Shown piece after piece: positions 1 through 6,801 of a stretch of 11,088 nt of DNA (the stretch's first letter is position 1; every line of letters begins with the position of its first letter). Source of the stretch: Gammaproteobacteria bacterium UBA2955. Lineage in GTDB: Bacteria > Pseudomonadota > Gammaproteobacteria > Pseudomonadales > Azotimanducaceae. The stretch lies in contig DEBN01000105.1 of the NCBI GenBank assembly GCA_002348825.1, forward strand, positions 1-11,088, written 5' to 3'. The notes beneath the pieces were generated by a model that worked only from the letters and a program-made list of their open reading frames with translations, was not told where the DNA came from and made no database searches. Both the position numbers and the translations under genes were made by a program.

Positions 1-419
1 CCCGCTAGGTTCGCCTGAGACGACAGCGCGTCCATCTTCTGGGCGCGCGTGCTGCGCGGAACCATTTCCATGGAGATTGAGGTGACGCCCTTTGCCGCCA
101 GAGCTTCGATTAAGGCCTTTTCGTTATAGGGGTCGAGAAAGCTGACACTGATCGCTCCAGACTTAAGTTGGGCGACCTCGTCGGTATCGGGCTTACGCAC
201 CGCCAGAAAAATGTCTGCAGCAGCCAGCACCTCGGCGCGGCTGCCGACTATGGTCACACCCGCGTCAGCAAAACTCTGATCGCTGAATCCCGCTTCCAAG
301 CCTGCGCCGGATTCCATAGAGATGCTGAATCCGCTCTTAATGAGCTTGGTTGCATTGGCTGGGACCAGTGCAGTGCGCACTTCGCCAGGCCAAGTTTCTC
401 TAGCTACGCCTATCAGCAT
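1..419 (-). CDS. pntA: NAD(P) transhydrogenase subunit alpha, N-terminal part (partial)
   Basis: This is the N-terminal NAD(H)-binding domain (domain I) of the proton-translocating transhydrogenase, a membrane complex that couples hydride transfer from NADH to NADP+ to proton entry. Reading down from the ATG at 419, the visible 139 codons begin MLIGVARETWPGEVRTALVP and run through ESGAGLEAGFSD (residues 36-47) to the family signature PRSTRAQKMDALSSQANLA (121-139). From memory of the Rhodospirillum rubrum domain I structure, the Arg, Gln, Asp and Ser that contact NAD(H) correspond to R122, Q127, D130 and S133 here, all kept. The signature separates it from alanine dehydrogenase, which shares the fold. 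The start has an AGGAGG four bases upstream. The Rossmann half and any membrane part lie outside the window, so whether alpha is one chain or split (PntAA/PntAB) cannot be told. pntAB/pntB would be expected just to the left. Confidence 0.93.
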   Translation of the reverse strand, partial: MLIGVARETWPGEVRTALVPANATKLIKSGFSISMESGAGLEAGFSDQSFADAGVTIVGSRAEVLAAADIFLAVRKPDTDEVAQLKSGAISVSFLDPYNEKALIEALAAKGVTSISMEMVPRSTRAQKMDALSSQANLA

Positions 420-423
420 AAAG

Positions 424-429
424 CCTCCT
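424..429 (-). promoter_or_regulatory. Shine-Dalgarno of pntA
   Basis: The minus strand reads AGGAGG, then CTTT, then the ATG at 419. It is a perfect anti-16S match with short spacing and fixes the pntA start. Confidence 0.8.
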
Positions 430-634
430 AGTAGTTTGCTGCGCTTTCGGACCAATCTATAGGACGGTGCCTGACTCGCTTACAGACACGACGATTTGAC
501 CGTTCCACTCCCGAACAGTCGCCGAGGGTAACGGTGCGCTGTTGTCATAAAAACGGAATAATTGAAAAGAAATATATTCCAGATTAGAAAGCTTAAAACG
601 GCCTCCACGCCGCTACCACATCACCTACACATTT

Positions 635-644
635 GTTGTACAAC
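635..644. promoter_or_regulatory. Perfect palindrome, candidate operator of the TRAP operon
   Basis: GTTGTACAAC is identical to its own reverse complement and lies 76 bp before the dctP start. Its TTGTACAA core resembles the GT/AC half-site layout bound by GntR-family regulators, which often control TRAP operons. No regulator gene lies in the window, so the assignment is a guess. The symmetry does not extend past 10 bp. Confidence 0.3.
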
Positions 645-719
645 TTCCTTGCATCCACGCTTAAGGGTTCCCACAATCCGTGCGGGAATCGGGGCACAAC
701 CGGGAGCGGAACAACAGAT

Positions 720-1853
720 ATGTCGAATAGAGATAAGGGAATTTCTAATCGAGCAGCGTTATTCGCAGTAACGACCGCCTTTGTCGTCGGCATCGTTGGC
801 AGTCTCGCGGTGCGTCCACCCGGTCAGGTCGCCAACACCGTCGCTGGTGCCGAGGGACCAGCCGTAGCAACACGCATTCGCTGGCGCGTGCCGCTGGTGT
901 TCCAAACGACGATGCCGGTGTTGGGCGATAACCCGGTTTACGTGGCGGATATCATCGAACGCGCCAGCGGCGGCGCAGTAAAGCTGGATTTGTTCGAACC
1001 CGGCGAAATCGTACCGGCGTTTTCCATCACCGATGCAGTGCGCGACGGCAAGATCGAAGCAGGCTACACCTGGCTTGGTTACGACCAAGGCAAAATTCCC
1101 GCCTCGCCGTTGGTGTCGGCAGTGCCCTTTGGTATGGAACCTTGGGAATACAGCGCTTGGTGGTATGTTGGCGGTGGCCAACAACTGACCGAAAACCTCT
1201 ACAAAAGCCACAACCTGCATCCTTTACTGTGCGGCTTAACCGGACCCGAGACCGCGGGCTGGTTTCGTAATCGCATCATCAGTCTCGACGACGTTGAAGG
1301 CTTAAAAATTCGCTTTGCGGGCCTTGGCGGTCGGGTCATAGAACGCCTAGGCGCCAGTGTGACCATGATCCCGGGCGGTGAAATATTTCAAGCGTTAGAA
1401 AAAGGCGCGATCGATGCCAGCGAGTTTGCGCTACCGATTGTGGATCAGGCGCTGGGCTTTAACCGCGTCGCCAAGTTCAACTATTACCCGGGCTGGCACC
1501 AGCCGTTTACGTCGTCGCATTTGGTTGTGAACCTCAAAGTGTGGGACGCCTTGGCCCCTACAGATAAGGCTCTGCTGGAAGCCGGCTGCACTGCGGCGGT
1601 AACCCGCAATCTCGCTCGGTCTGAGGCTTTGCAAGGCGACGTCATTGCGGGCTTTCCGGCAGTCGGTGTCTCCGCCGAGCGGTTGCCCGAAGCGTTGTTG
1701 CGAGAATTGAATCGAGTGACCGACGCTGTGATTGCCGAGGAAGCCGCCAACGACGCCGACTTCGCCGAGATTCTTAAATCTCAACAGCAGTTCCGCAGCA
1801 GTTATCGGTACTGGAAGTCGCTCGCTTACCTGCCCCGAGACTTTGATGAGTAA
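720..1853 (+). CDS. dctP: TRAP transporter substrate-binding protein, DctP family (TakP-like)
   Basis: Periplasmic solute receptor of a TRAP transporter, which delivers an organic acid to the DctQM permease for Na+-driven import. The 377-residue protein starts at ATG 720. The frame is open back to a TTG at 633, but that extension is polar and unlike a signal sequence. From 720 the protein has basic residues, then a hydrophobic stretch (about 12-31), then a linker, with the binding domain from about residue 50. Family marks are GKIPASPLVSAVPFGMEPWE, GWFRNRI (W181-R183 region), PGGEIFQALEKGAIDASEF (from P218) and YYPGWHQP (255-262). These fit the TakP class that binds alpha-keto or related acids. 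Where TakP has Trp after IDATE, this protein has Phe, so the ligand may differ. No clean AxA signal-peptidase site is obvious after the hydrophobic segment, so it could stay membrane-anchored. Its stop overlaps the dctQ start by 8 nt. The substrate is unknown. Confidence 0.9.
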   Translation: MSNRDKGISNRAALFAVTTAFVVGIVGSLAVRPPGQVANTVAGAEGPAVATRIRWRVPLVFQTTMPVLGDNPVYVADIIERASGGAVKLDLFEPGEIVPAFSITDAVRDGKIEAGYTWLGYDQGKIPASPLVSAVPFGMEPWEYSAWWYVGGGQQLTENLYKSHNLHPLLCGLTGPETAGWFRNRIISLDDVEGLKIRFAGLGGRVIERLGASVTMIPGGEIFQALEKGAIDASEFALPIVDQALGFNRVAKFNYYPGWHQPFTSSHLVVNLKVWDALAPTDKALLEAGCTAAVTRNLARSEALQGDVIAGFPAVGVSAERLPEALLRELNRVTDAVIAEEAANDADFAEILKSQQQFRSSYRYWKSLAYLPRDFDE

Positions 1854-2406
1854 ATCTTTGCTGCCCCACACTCCGGTATCTGCCGCTATTGATCGGGTCA
1901 TTGCCCTTGTCGGTCGGTGGCTGTCTTATATTTGGGGCGTGTTGCTGGCCATTATCGTGGTCAATGTGGTGGCCCGGTATTTATTCGACGAAGGCCGCAT
2001 CGAACTTGAAGAACTGCAATGGCATCTTTATTCAATTGGATTTCTATTTGGCATGAGCTACGCCTATCAGGCGGATGCCCACATTCGCGTGGATCTCCTG
2101 CACGAGCGCATGCACCCGCGAACTCAGGCGTGGATAGAGCTGTACGGTATTTTGCTGTTCCTGCTGCCGTTTATTGCCCTGATTTTGATCTATAGCGTAC
2201 CGTTTGTGCTCTCCTCCTACGACCTCAGCGAAGTGTCAGCATCGCCCGGCGGTCTGCCGCTGCGCTGGTTGATAAAAGCCGCCCTACCCGCGGGTTTTGC
2301 GCTGCTGTTGTTGAGCGCCATCAGTCGTTTGTTACGGGTTTGGCATTTTCTGTTTTTCGCAGACCCAACAGCTGACGCATCGCCTAGCGGATCCATAAGC
2401 GACTGA
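1846..2406 (+). CDS. dctQ: TRAP transporter small permease, DctQ family
   Basis: Small membrane subunit of the TRAP transporter, pairing with DctM to form the permease. The 186-residue protein has the expected four hydrophobic segments (about 24-46, 57-75, 98-122 and 143-164). The conserved DctQ core is EELQWHLYSIGFLFGMSYAY (55-74) followed by ADAHIRVDLLHE (76-87), and the last helix is preceded by SPGGLPLRW. I chose ATG 1846, inside the end of dctP (ATGAGTAA, 8-nt overlap), because the protein then begins at a normal DctQ N-terminus. The frame is open further upstream, but that part only overlaps dctP. There is no strong Shine-Dalgarno, which fits translational coupling to dctP. The stop and the dctM start share one base (TGATG). 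Confidence 0.9.
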   Translation: MSKSLLPHTPVSAAIDRVIALVGRWLSYIWGVLLAIIVVNVVARYLFDEGRIELEELQWHLYSIGFLFGMSYAYQADAHIRVDLLHERMHPRTQAWIELYGILLFLLPFIALILIYSVPFVLSSYDLSEVSASPGGLPLRWLIKAALPAGFALLLLSAISRLLRVWHFLFFADPTADASPSGSISD

Positions 2407-3755
2407 TGGCCGCCAACGAAATCCTAGCGGTCCTGATGTTTGTCAGCTTTATCGGGCTGGTGTTCTCGGGATTTCCAGTGGCATGGCTACTCGGCGGCTT
2501 GGCCGTGATCTTCAGCGCCTTAGCGATCGTGCTGCAGGTGGACTTTAATCTGCCCATCGCCTTGGACTGGTCCTACACCTCGCTTTCGGTGGAGCGCATT
2601 TGGAACGTGATGGAAAACTGGGTGATGGTGGCCTTGCCCATGTTCATTTTGATGGGTCTGTTGCTGGACCGCTCGGGTATCGCCAACCAACTCATGACCA
2701 GTTTCGCGCGGCTGTTCGGGCAGGTGCGTGGCGGGCTGGCGGTAACCGTGGCGGTGATTGGTCTGCTGTTGGCAGCCACCACTGGAATTATTGGCGCGTC
2801 GGTAGTGTTGCTGGCACTACTGGGCCTGCCCGCTATGCTGCAACAGGGTTACGACAAGAGCCTCGCCAGCGGCACAGTCTGTGCGGTGGGGACCTTGGGT
2901 ATATTAATTCCACCGAGCATTATGTTGGTGCTAATGGCGGACCGCATGGCCATGAGCGTCGGTGATTTGTTCCTAGGTGCGGTTTTTCCCGGTGCGCTGT
3001 TGGGTGGACTCTACATTGCTTACATTCTATTGGTGGGCTGGTTACAACCGCACAAAGCGCCCGCTGCAAACGTCGAGGCCTTCAACTGGCAGGCCGTGAT
3101 CGATCTCTTTAAGGCCATTCTGCCACCAGCATTTCTAATCCTTACAGTGCTGGGGAGCATTTTTATGGGTTTTGCCACGCCGACCGAAGCGGCGGGGGTT
3201 GGCGCAGCCGGCGCACTGCTGCTCGCCATTATCAAACGCCAGATGAACACCACTGTGATGCGCGACGTGCTGCAGGAGACCACACGTACCACCGCGTTTA
3301 TTTTTGCTGTGTTGTTGGGCGCCACCGCATTTTCGCTGGTACTGCGCGGTCTGGGCGGTGATGAGCTCATCGAAAGACTACTTTTGGGGCTGCCCTTCGG
3401 GCCTACGGGCATCATTATTTGCATCCTCGCTGCAACGTTCGTGCTCGGGTTCTTCCTCGACTGGATCGAACTCACGTTGATCGTTCTGCCTTTGGTCGCC
3501 CCGGTCGTGACTAATCTCGGCTTTGACCCTGTATGGTTTACCATCCTGTTTGCGGTCTGTCTGCAAACCAGTTTTTTAACACCGCCCGTGGGATTCGCTA
3601 TTTTTTATCTCAAAGGCGTTGCTCCAGAGGGCGTCGACGTTGCCACCATCTATAGAGGCGTTTTACCTTTCATCGCACTTCAAGTGGTCGGCATGCTGAT
3701 TATTTTCAACTGGCAACAACTGGTTACCTGGCTACCGACACAAGCCTATGGTTAA
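2406..3755 (+). CDS. dctM: TRAP transporter large permease, DctM family
   Basis: Large membrane subunit of the TRAP transporter, carrying the translocation pathway for Na+/substrate symport. At 449 residues it is slightly longer than classical DctM (about 425), with an extra stretch near residues 44-70 before VMVALPMFILMGLLL; this longer form is common in the TakM-like group. Family motifs are GTLGILIPPSIMLVL (162-176), ATPTEAAGVGA (257-267), GFFLDWIELTLIVLP (348-362) and QTSFLTPPVGFAIF (387-400). Hydrophobic segments run along the whole chain. It starts one base inside dctQ and ends with an 8-nt overlap (ATGGTTAA) with the formyltransferase gene. All three TRAP subunits are intact and in the usual P-Q-M order. 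Confidence 0.93.
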   Translation: MAANEILAVLMFVSFIGLVFSGFPVAWLLGGLAVIFSALAIVLQVDFNLPIALDWSYTSLSVERIWNVMENWVMVALPMFILMGLLLDRSGIANQLMTSFARLFGQVRGGLAVTVAVIGLLLAATTGIIGASVVLLALLGLPAMLQQGYDKSLASGTVCAVGTLGILIPPSIMLVLMADRMAMSVGDLFLGAVFPGALLGGLYIAYILLVGWLQPHKAPAANVEAFNWQAVIDLFKAILPPAFLILTVLGSIFMGFATPTEAAGVGAAGALLLAIIKRQMNTTVMRDVLQETTRTTAFIFAVLLGATAFSLVLRGLGGDELIERLLLGLPFGPTGIIICILAATFVLGFFLDWIELTLIVLPLVAPVVTNLGFDPVWFTILFAVCLQTSFLTPPVGFAIFYLKGVAPEGVDVATIYRGVLPFIALQVVGMLIIFNWQQLVTWLPTQAYG

Positions 3756-4317
3756 GCTCGCGATTCTCGCCTCCCATGAGGGCACAACGCTGCAAGCGTT
3801 GATTGACGCGCGCGCCGACGGCCGCCTGAACGCCGAACTGGTGACGGTGATCAGTAACAACAGCGGTTCTGGAGCACTACGTCGCGCGGCCGCCGCCGGC
3901 ATTGCGACTCATCACATCAGCAGCAAAACTCACGCCGACGAAGACCTTGCAGTGCTTGCAATCTGCGAACAGGCCGAAGCTGATTGGGTGCTGTTACTCG
4001 GCTACATGAAAAAGCTCGGCGAACAGACTTTGGCGGCGTATAAAGGCCGCATCATCAACACCCATCCAGCGCTGTTACCAAAATTCGGCGGCAAGGGTTA
4101 CTTCGGCCGGCGCGTCCACGAAGCGGTGATCGCCGCGGGCGAGACCGAAAGCGGCGCCACCATTCATGTGGTCGACTACGACTACGATACCGGGCCTATA
4201 CTTGCGCAAATCAGCCTGCAGGTGCTCCCCGAGGACACACCCAGCACTTTGGAGGCGCGCGTAAAGGCGGCCGAGCAAGCCCTGTTGGTAAAAACCGTGG
4301 CCAACCTCGAGGCTTAA
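3748..4317 (+). CDS. PurN-like formyltransferase-domain protein
   Basis: A soluble 189-residue protein with the formyltransferase fold of glycinamide ribonucleotide transformylase (PurN), which moves a formyl group from 10-formyl-tetrahydrofolate. The catalytic triad is visible: N104 and H106 in NTHPALLPKFGGKG and D147 in VDYDYDTGP, matching N106, H108 and D144 of E. coli PurN. GATIHVVD (136-143) is also typical. The N-terminal loop that holds the substrate phosphate in PurN (SGxGSNLQ) is changed to SHEGTTLQ (9-16). It is shorter than E. coli PurN (212), lacking the extreme C-terminus. The PKFGGKGxxxxxVHEAV variant resembles PurN homologues of Bacteroidetes and Firmicutes more than E. coli PurN. 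It is translationally coupled to dctM (8-nt overlap), and no purM or other purine gene is next to it. It may be a second, non-purine formyltransferase working on the imported compound, but true PurN activity cannot be excluded. Confidence 0.82.
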   Translation: MVKLAILASHEGTTLQALIDARADGRLNAELVTVISNNSGSGALRRAAAAGIATHHISSKTHADEDLAVLAICEQAEADWVLLLGYMKKLGEQTLAAYKGRIINTHPALLPKFGGKGYFGRRVHEAVIAAGETESGATIHVVDYDYDTGPILAQISLQVLPEDTPSTLEARVKAAEQALLVKTVANLEA

Positions 4318-5135
4318 ACCCTAAGCTGTTCCAGAACTTGCTGGTGCAAGGTTTGATTCGCTGAAGCCACAACCTGCCCGCCCATGCTGGGATTACCGCC
4401 GTCCCAGGTGGTAATGACACCGCCAGCACCGCGAATAATCGGTATGAGCGCCTGAATATCGTAGGGTTTAAGCGATCCGTCGAGGCCCACATGCATTTGC
4501 CCCATCGCCACCAAACCAAATAGATAGCAATCACCCCCGATGCAATTAAGTTGCGCTGCAGCCGCCAAAGCCTCGTATCGCGAGCGCTGCGCTTCAGGCA
4601 GCCAATGGGTCCCCGTGGTACAGGTGGTCGCGGCAGCCAATTCGGTAACAGTGGAGGTGTTGAGCGGCCGCTCCTGCCCCGAATGCTGCAAGGCTGCGGA
4701 AACACCGTCACCAAAAAAAAGCTCGTCTGTGTAGGGCTGGTAAAGCACGCCAACAATTGGGTTTTCGCCATCAAACAGCGCCAATAAAACACCCCAATGG
4801 AGCATACCGCTCATAAATGCGCGGGTACCGTCGATGGGGTCAATAACCCAAGTAAGGCCATTACCCGACTGTAAGCCGAACTCTTCGCCGTAGATCCCAT
4901 GCTCGGGATAATTTTCGTTTATACGCTGTCGAATCACCTGTTCGCCCTCGCGGTCCGCGCGGGTAACCGGGTCAAAGCCCGTCTGCGCTTTATTTTCGAG
5001 GTTTATGCCATCGGCACTGACGCGAAAATAAGGCAAGATCACCGAGCCCGCCGCACGTGCTGCAGCTTTGGCAAAATCCAGATATTCAGAGCGTGCGGCT
5101 GGGCTCACTGCAACCGCCGGAGTGTTTTCGATCAC
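4314..5135 (-). CDS. hisN: Inositol-monophosphatase-family phosphatase, HisN-type (probable histidinol-phosphatase)
   Basis: A Mg2+-dependent phosphomonoesterase of the IMPase superfamily. The HisN branch hydrolyses L-histidinol phosphate in histidine synthesis. The 273-residue chain carries the complete metal site: DPVTRAD (55-61), GEEFG (83-87, E84), WVIDPIDGTRAF (96-107, D99 and D102) and KPYDIQALIPIIRGAGGV (223-240, D226). The DGTRAF ending with a GxxxWG-like follow-on (SGMLHWGVLLAL) is typical of HisN rather than SuhB or CysQ. The start is GTG at 5135; no in-frame ATG exists before the upstream stop at 5163-5165, and only a weak AGAG lies before it. Its last four bases overlap the end of the convergent formyltransferase gene. 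It stands apart from any his operon, so the substrate is family-level inference, and another sugar or inositol phosphate is possible. Confidence 0.82.
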   Translation of the reverse strand: MIENTPAVAVSPAARSEYLDFAKAAARAAGSVILPYFRVSADGINLENKAQTGFDPVTRADREGEQVIRQRINENYPEHGIYGEEFGLQSGNGLTWVIDPIDGTRAFMSGMLHWGVLLALFDGENPIVGVLYQPYTDELFFGDGVSAALQHSGQERPLNTSTVTELAAATTCTTGTHWLPEAQRSRYEALAAAAQLNCIGGDCYLFGLVAMGQMHVGLDGSLKPYDIQALIPIIRGAGGVITTWDGGNPSMGGQVVASANQTLHQQVLEQLRV

Positions 5136-5164
5136 CGGTAGGATCTCTGACCATAGAGGTTTTT

Positions 5165-5170
5165 ATCATA
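5165..5170 (-). promoter_or_regulatory. Candidate -10 element of hisN
   Basis: The minus strand reads TATGAT (one mismatch to TATAAT) about 30 bases before the GTG start. There is no matching -35 at 16-18 bp, so this is weak. Confidence 0.2.
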
Positions 5171-5283
5171 CAAGACTCAGCCCCCCTCGGCGCGGGCCGA
5201 ACCAAAGGTTATGCTGATGGCGAACTACTCTAATTCAGCTGACAACACCCAGGCAGTAACAACCGATTTCGAATCACCAGTCG

Positions 5284-5301
5284 CTCGAGGTGTCACTCGA
5301 G
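5284..5301. repeat. Paired CTCGAG palindromes (hairpin-capable)
   Basis: CTCGAG occurs at 5284-5289 and again at 5296-5301, separated by GTGTCA. The two copies can pair as a 6-bp stem with a 6-base loop; GTGTCAC in the middle is itself a small inverted repeat around one T. It lies about 145 bp before the MATE start and could be an operator or mRNA structure. No T-run follows it. Confidence 0.35.
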
Positions 5302-5304
5302 AAT
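5295..5304 (+). repeat. 10-bp direct repeat, left copy, flanking the MATE-acyltransferase pair
   Basis: ACTCGAGAAT here is identical to 7763-7772, which lies 8 bases after the acyltransferase stop. The match does not extend at either side. It contains the palindrome CTCGAG. A 10-bp identity is close to what chance can give, so it is listed as a possible insertion footprint only. Confidence 0.25.
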
Positions 5305-5445
5305 CCGCGCGATCTACACCCTTCGAGAGGCTACTTCATGACTTTTAGCGCTATCGCAGTGGAAAGCACGATCTTGCTATAGCGGCGAGAAATTTCGGAG
5401 AGATTTTCACCTTCTAAAGATGTCGACTCATGAGACACTCCAAGC

Positions 5446-6801
5446 ATGTCCCAGACCGATCTCACCAATGGCCGAGTCTCTACAGCTTTGGCCAGACTGA
5501 CTGCGCCCATGATGATGGGAGTTTCCTCGAGCATATTGGTTCAAGTTTTGGAAATGGGCTTCATTGGTCAACTAAGCACTGCCCACGTCGCTGCCATAAC
5601 CTTTACCTTCCCACTGACCATGGTGTTAACAAGTATTGCGCTGGGAATCAGCATAGGCACGTCTTCAGTGATTGCCAGGAGCGTTGGTCAACAGTCTCGA
5701 AGCAAGAGCTACACTGATGATGTTCAGCGCCTGGGTACTCACAGCTTAGTGTTGGTCACGGTAGCAATGTCTCTTCTGGCAGCACTGTGCTGGTTCTCTT
5801 TAGATGTTCTATTCATAGCTTTGGGGGCCTCACCTGAGATGCTTCCGCTTATTCATAGTTACCTTGATATCTATCTGCCTGGTAGCATTTTCTTCACCGC
5901 CAGCATGATTCTGGGAAGCATCATGCGCGCCAACGGTAGCGCTACCACACCTGGCGTCGTAATGACTGTTGGGTCATTAATCCACTTGCTACTCGATCCA
6001 ATTTTCATTTTTGGATGGTTCGGTATGCCTGCCATGGAGCTTACTGGGGCCGCAACCGCGATGACGGTGACACGCTTCGGAACTCTCATAGTAATAATGA
6101 TCTTCGTCTGGAAAAGACAAATGATACTGAGAGGCGATCACTTCCGCGCCTTTTTTGAATCGACGAGACGTATTTTACATGTTGGTCTACCTGCTATCGC
6201 CACCAATCTGATTGGACCGATCACGGCGGCCTACATCACACGATTAATGGCAAGTTATGGAGAAACGGCCGTTGCAGGATTTGGGGTTGCAGGACGCATC
6301 GAGTCCGTGGCAGCCATGCTTATGTTTGCTCTGTCAGGCTCAATTGGCCCTTTCGTTGGTCAAAATTTAGGCGCAAAGAGGATCGACCGCGTCCGTCAGG
6401 GTGTGAGCGCGAGCTACAAATTTTCGCTGCTGTGGGGTTTCTTGGTCGCGATGCCATTGTTCGTCTTTGGTGAGGCTATCTCCAGCTTGATCGACAGTTC
6501 AACCGAGGTGATCAGAATCGCGGCGCTATATCTTGCATTAGTACCGTGGAGCTATGGCTTTTGGGGCATGCTTATGATGGCGACGGCCTCGTTCAATGCT
6601 GTCGGGAAACCTCTGCCAAGCACTGCTTTATCCTTCGCAAGGATGGTAGTCGTCTACATCCCGCTGGCTTCCGTACTTGACCATTACTATGGATATACAG
6701 GGATCTTCATCGCGACATTAATTAGCAATGCACTTTTCGGGATCGCTGCTTACTATTGGTTTAGATCACAATTAACGAGGATGTCTGGGGCCTACGCATG
6801 A
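5446..6801 (+). CDS. MATE family efflux transporter (MOP superfamily)
   Basis: Inner-membrane antiporter of the multidrug and toxic-compound extrusion family, 451 residues, the normal MATE length, expected to form 12 helices in two six-helix halves. The N-terminal arrangement is typical: a short polar lead, then ALARLTAPMMMGVSSSILVQ, then E36 in VLEMGFIGQL where many MATEs have an Asp, then ISIGTSSVIARSVGQ (69-82). The second half begins near residue 240 (VGLPAIATNLIGPITAAYIT) and repeats the pattern with VAGFGVAGRIESVAAMLMFA and IGPFVGQNLGAKR. The ATG at 5446 gives a standard N-terminus, though no good Shine-Dalgarno precedes it. Arginine is often AGA or AGG (at least nine times), unlike the TRAP genes, and the sampled GC is lower, so it may be acquired. 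It overlaps the next gene by four bases (ATGA). The substrate is unknown; the acyltransferase neighbour suggests a lipid-like or acylated product. Confidence 0.88.
   Translation: MSQTDLTNGRVSTALARLTAPMMMGVSSSILVQVLEMGFIGQLSTAHVAAITFTFPLTMVLTSIALGISIGTSSVIARSVGQQSRSKSYTDDVQRLGTHSLVLVTVAMSLLAALCWFSLDVLFIALGASPEMLPLIHSYLDIYLPGSIFFTASMILGSIMRANGSATTPGVVMTVGSLIHLLLDPIFIFGWFGMPAMELTGAATAMTVTRFGTLIVIMIFVWKRQMILRGDHFRAFFESTRRILHVGLPAIATNLIGPITAAYITRLMASYGETAVAGFGVAGRIESVAAMLMFALSGSIGPFVGQNLGAKRIDRVRQGVSASYKFSLLWGFLVAMPLFVFGEAISSLIDSSTEVIRIAALYLALVPWSYGFWGMLMMATASFNAVGKPLPSTALSFARMVVVYIPLASVLDHYYGYTGIFIATLISNALFGIAAYYWFRSQLTRMSGAYA

Larger units (their letters stand above)
420..719. promoter_or_regulatory. 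Divergent intergenic region, pntA / TRAP operon
   Basis: These 300 bases lie between two divergent genes and must hold both promoters. I see no convincing coding sequence. The half near pntA is GC-balanced. Bases 541-600 are clearly AT-rich, with TTGTCA at 542-547 and TTGAAA at 562-567 as possible -35 elements, but neither has a well-spaced TATAAT-like partner. On the minus strand a TATAGA (454-459 on the plus strand reads tctata) could be a -10 for pntA, again without a clear -35. The 10-bp palindrome at 635-644 is the most regulator-like element. Confidence 0.5.
5136..5445. other. Intergenic region between hisN and the MATE gene
   Basis: These 310 bases divide divergent genes and must hold promoters for both. 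They contain a possible hisN -10 (5165-5170), a GC-rich stem TCGGC-gcgg-GCCGA (5187-5200) with no T-tract and so not a terminator, two CTCGAG copies (5284-5301), and an imperfect palindrome around CTCATGAG (5427-5434) just before the MATE start. Short open frames crossing into the MATE gene on the minus strand show no recognisable protein. I see no RNA gene. Confidence 0.5.

Noticed and set aside
168..431. 87-codon plus-strand frame
   Set aside because: Antisense to pntA, whose protein is unmistakable in the other direction.
633..719. Upstream extension of the DctP frame to a TTG start at 633
   Set aside because: The added 29 residues are polar and not signal-like, there is no Shine-Dalgarno, and the extension would bury the GTTGTACAAC palindrome. 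ATG 720 puts a basic-hydrophobic leader at the N-terminus.
759..1220. 153-codon open frame on the minus strand
   Set aside because: Lies wholly inside the well-supported dctP gene, and its protein has no recognisable motifs. Shadow frame.
4211..4792. 193-codon open frame on the minus strand
   Set aside because: Overlaps hisN in another frame and the formyltransferase end. The low-complexity translation shows no family features.
5187..5200. GC-rich stem TCGGC-gcgg-GCCGA as a terminator
   Set aside because: Only a 5-bp stem with no T-tract on either side, and it sits upstream of both flanking genes, where no transcript should end.
5331..5534. 67-codon minus-strand frame in the gap before the MATE gene
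   Set aside because: Its second half is antisense to the conserved MATE N-terminus, and no Shine-Dalgarno or family similarity is visible.
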